A DNA stretch of 64,000 nucleotides, taken from NCBI GenBank assembly GCA_963971575.1, contig OZ020611.1, forward strand, positions 57,569,381-57,633,380, read 5' to 3'. This DNA comes from Liopterus haemorrhoidalis. Taxonomy: Eukaryota > Arthropoda > Insecta > Coleoptera > Dytiscidae. Within the stretch, counting starts at the first letter, position 1. Each line of letters starts with the position of its first letter. The notes under the pieces are model-generated. The model was not told the origin of the DNA, made no database searches, and worked only from the letters and a program-made list of their open reading frames with translations. The position numbers and the translations under genes were made by a program. Below, in pieces: positions 63,376 to 64,000 of this stretch.

Positions 63376-64000
63376 TGATCGGCTAACAATGAGACACTTG
63401 TGTTTTGCATTACTGATTAAAAGTCTTAATTTATGAGCTTCAACATCAAAAAAGACAGTAAACACTTAAACTGTAAGTGACGTTTATTCCATTGCACCGC
63501 TGTTTACGAATAACTTATTTTTTGTTAAGTGAAACCTAAATTAAGCCCTAGATGAGGTTGGGCTTATTATTTAAGTGAAACTCAAATGTCATATTTTGAC
63601 AGTTATTGAAAATATAAGTATTAATATTTTTAATTATAAGAATGGATGGTGAAGTAATTGTGGACGATCAACAAGATATTTTGAAAATAAATTTAGGTTT
63701 TATCGAAAAAATTATTTGTAATAATGGATGAACATTTCGAAAATATTTCGATAAAATAAGATACTGTGTGCCATTTAGTAGAAAAATTAGGTTGAAAAAT
63801 TTAAATGACAGCTAAACGAAGATCTGTGGGCATCATCTACAGAAACTAAATGCTAATGTAATTAACCTCCTAATAATTTTATTTAATACTACTAATAAAT
63901 ACAGAGTTGTTGTTGAAAATTAAATTATTTAGAATAAATAGCATAATTTTTGATGTTTATGCATTGTACTTGTATTGGGTATTTGGAATAATAAATAATT
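63376..64000. other. No recognised gene
   Basis: A short plus frame from ATG 63644 (MDGEVIVDDQQDILKINLGF) stops after 29 codons; no domain. AAGCCC and GGGCTT near 63543-63572 form a small inverted motif. Confidence 0.3.

Overview
The window reads as an AT-rich animal genome, almost certainly an insect. There is no bacterial gene organisation. Nearly every recognisable coding stretch belongs to an arthropod-type transposable element: BEL/Pao, mariner, Tc1, hAT, Harbinger, Penelope-like, or LINEs of the CR1/Jockey, I, RTE and R2-like restriction-endonuclease groups. A hemipteroid insect is possible, but the sequence alone does not settle it. No intact host gene could be recognised.

Layout. 1-3.6 kb: the 3' part of a BEL/Pao retrotransposon (open RNase H-integrase frame) and its 1.2 kb LTR. 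4-8.1 kb: a hAT deletion derivative with transposase remnant (4061-5625) and a non-coding hAT-like element with CAGTGGCG ends (6724-8105). 8.6-9.6 kb: a solo LTR. 9.8-13.3 kb: a long-TIR, TA-flanked element carrying a Harbinger element. 13.3-17 kb: a repeat with a CTGT microsatellite and a tRNA-like box, a decayed mariner and a decayed hAT. 18.2-23.2 kb: a foldback of R2-like LINE sequence with another LINE inside it, then a second R2-like LINE cut by a Harbinger element and by a second solo LTR of the same family as the first. 23.9-25.2 kb: a nearly complete mariner. 25.8-30 kb: LINE scraps, a THAP fragment and a SWIM zinc-finger pseudogene, and another CAGTGGCG-type repeat. 31.6-33.9 kb: a hAT element that has swallowed a tRNA-derived SINE and a Penelope-like element. 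35.2-38.5 kb: a hAT element full of ATCGATG repeats, nested inside an older repeat and itself holding MITEs. 39-45.2 kb: MITEs, a LINE tail, a foldback element and two hAT elements with perfect 8-bp duplications. 45.6-47.2 kb: a Tc1 element inside a TA microsatellite. 47.4-52.9 kb: LINE, Penelope-like, Harbinger MITE, Tc1-like, hAT, mariner and pogo/Tigger-like remnants. 52.9-55.6 kb: a decayed LTR element with a hAT nested in it. 57.2-58.6 kb: the 3' end of an I-type LINE. 59.5-61.3 kb: a 12-unit, about 120-bp satellite. 61.3-62.3 kb: a second ATCGATG hAT. 62.8-63.4 kb: an RTE-like LINE tail.

Working together. There are no host pathways here. What can be read is insertion history: target-site duplications give the order of many insertions (for example SINE and Penelope-like element inside a hAT; MITE inside MITE inside hAT inside an older repeat). 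Nearly all transposases are broken. Exceptions in quality are the BEL pol frame (open, catalytic residues visible) and the Tc1 transposase (one stop codon plus loss of the catalytic Glu).

Most worth a second look: hammerhead-ribozyme-like folds in both Penelope-like fragments that share the same core changes (C3 to U, G8 to A); DREF-like TATCGATA and ATCGATG arrays at the ends of one hAT family; the satellite block with its flanking direct repeats; a short module next to ACAG-type microsatellites in otherwise unrelated elements; and a SWIM/THAP cassette.
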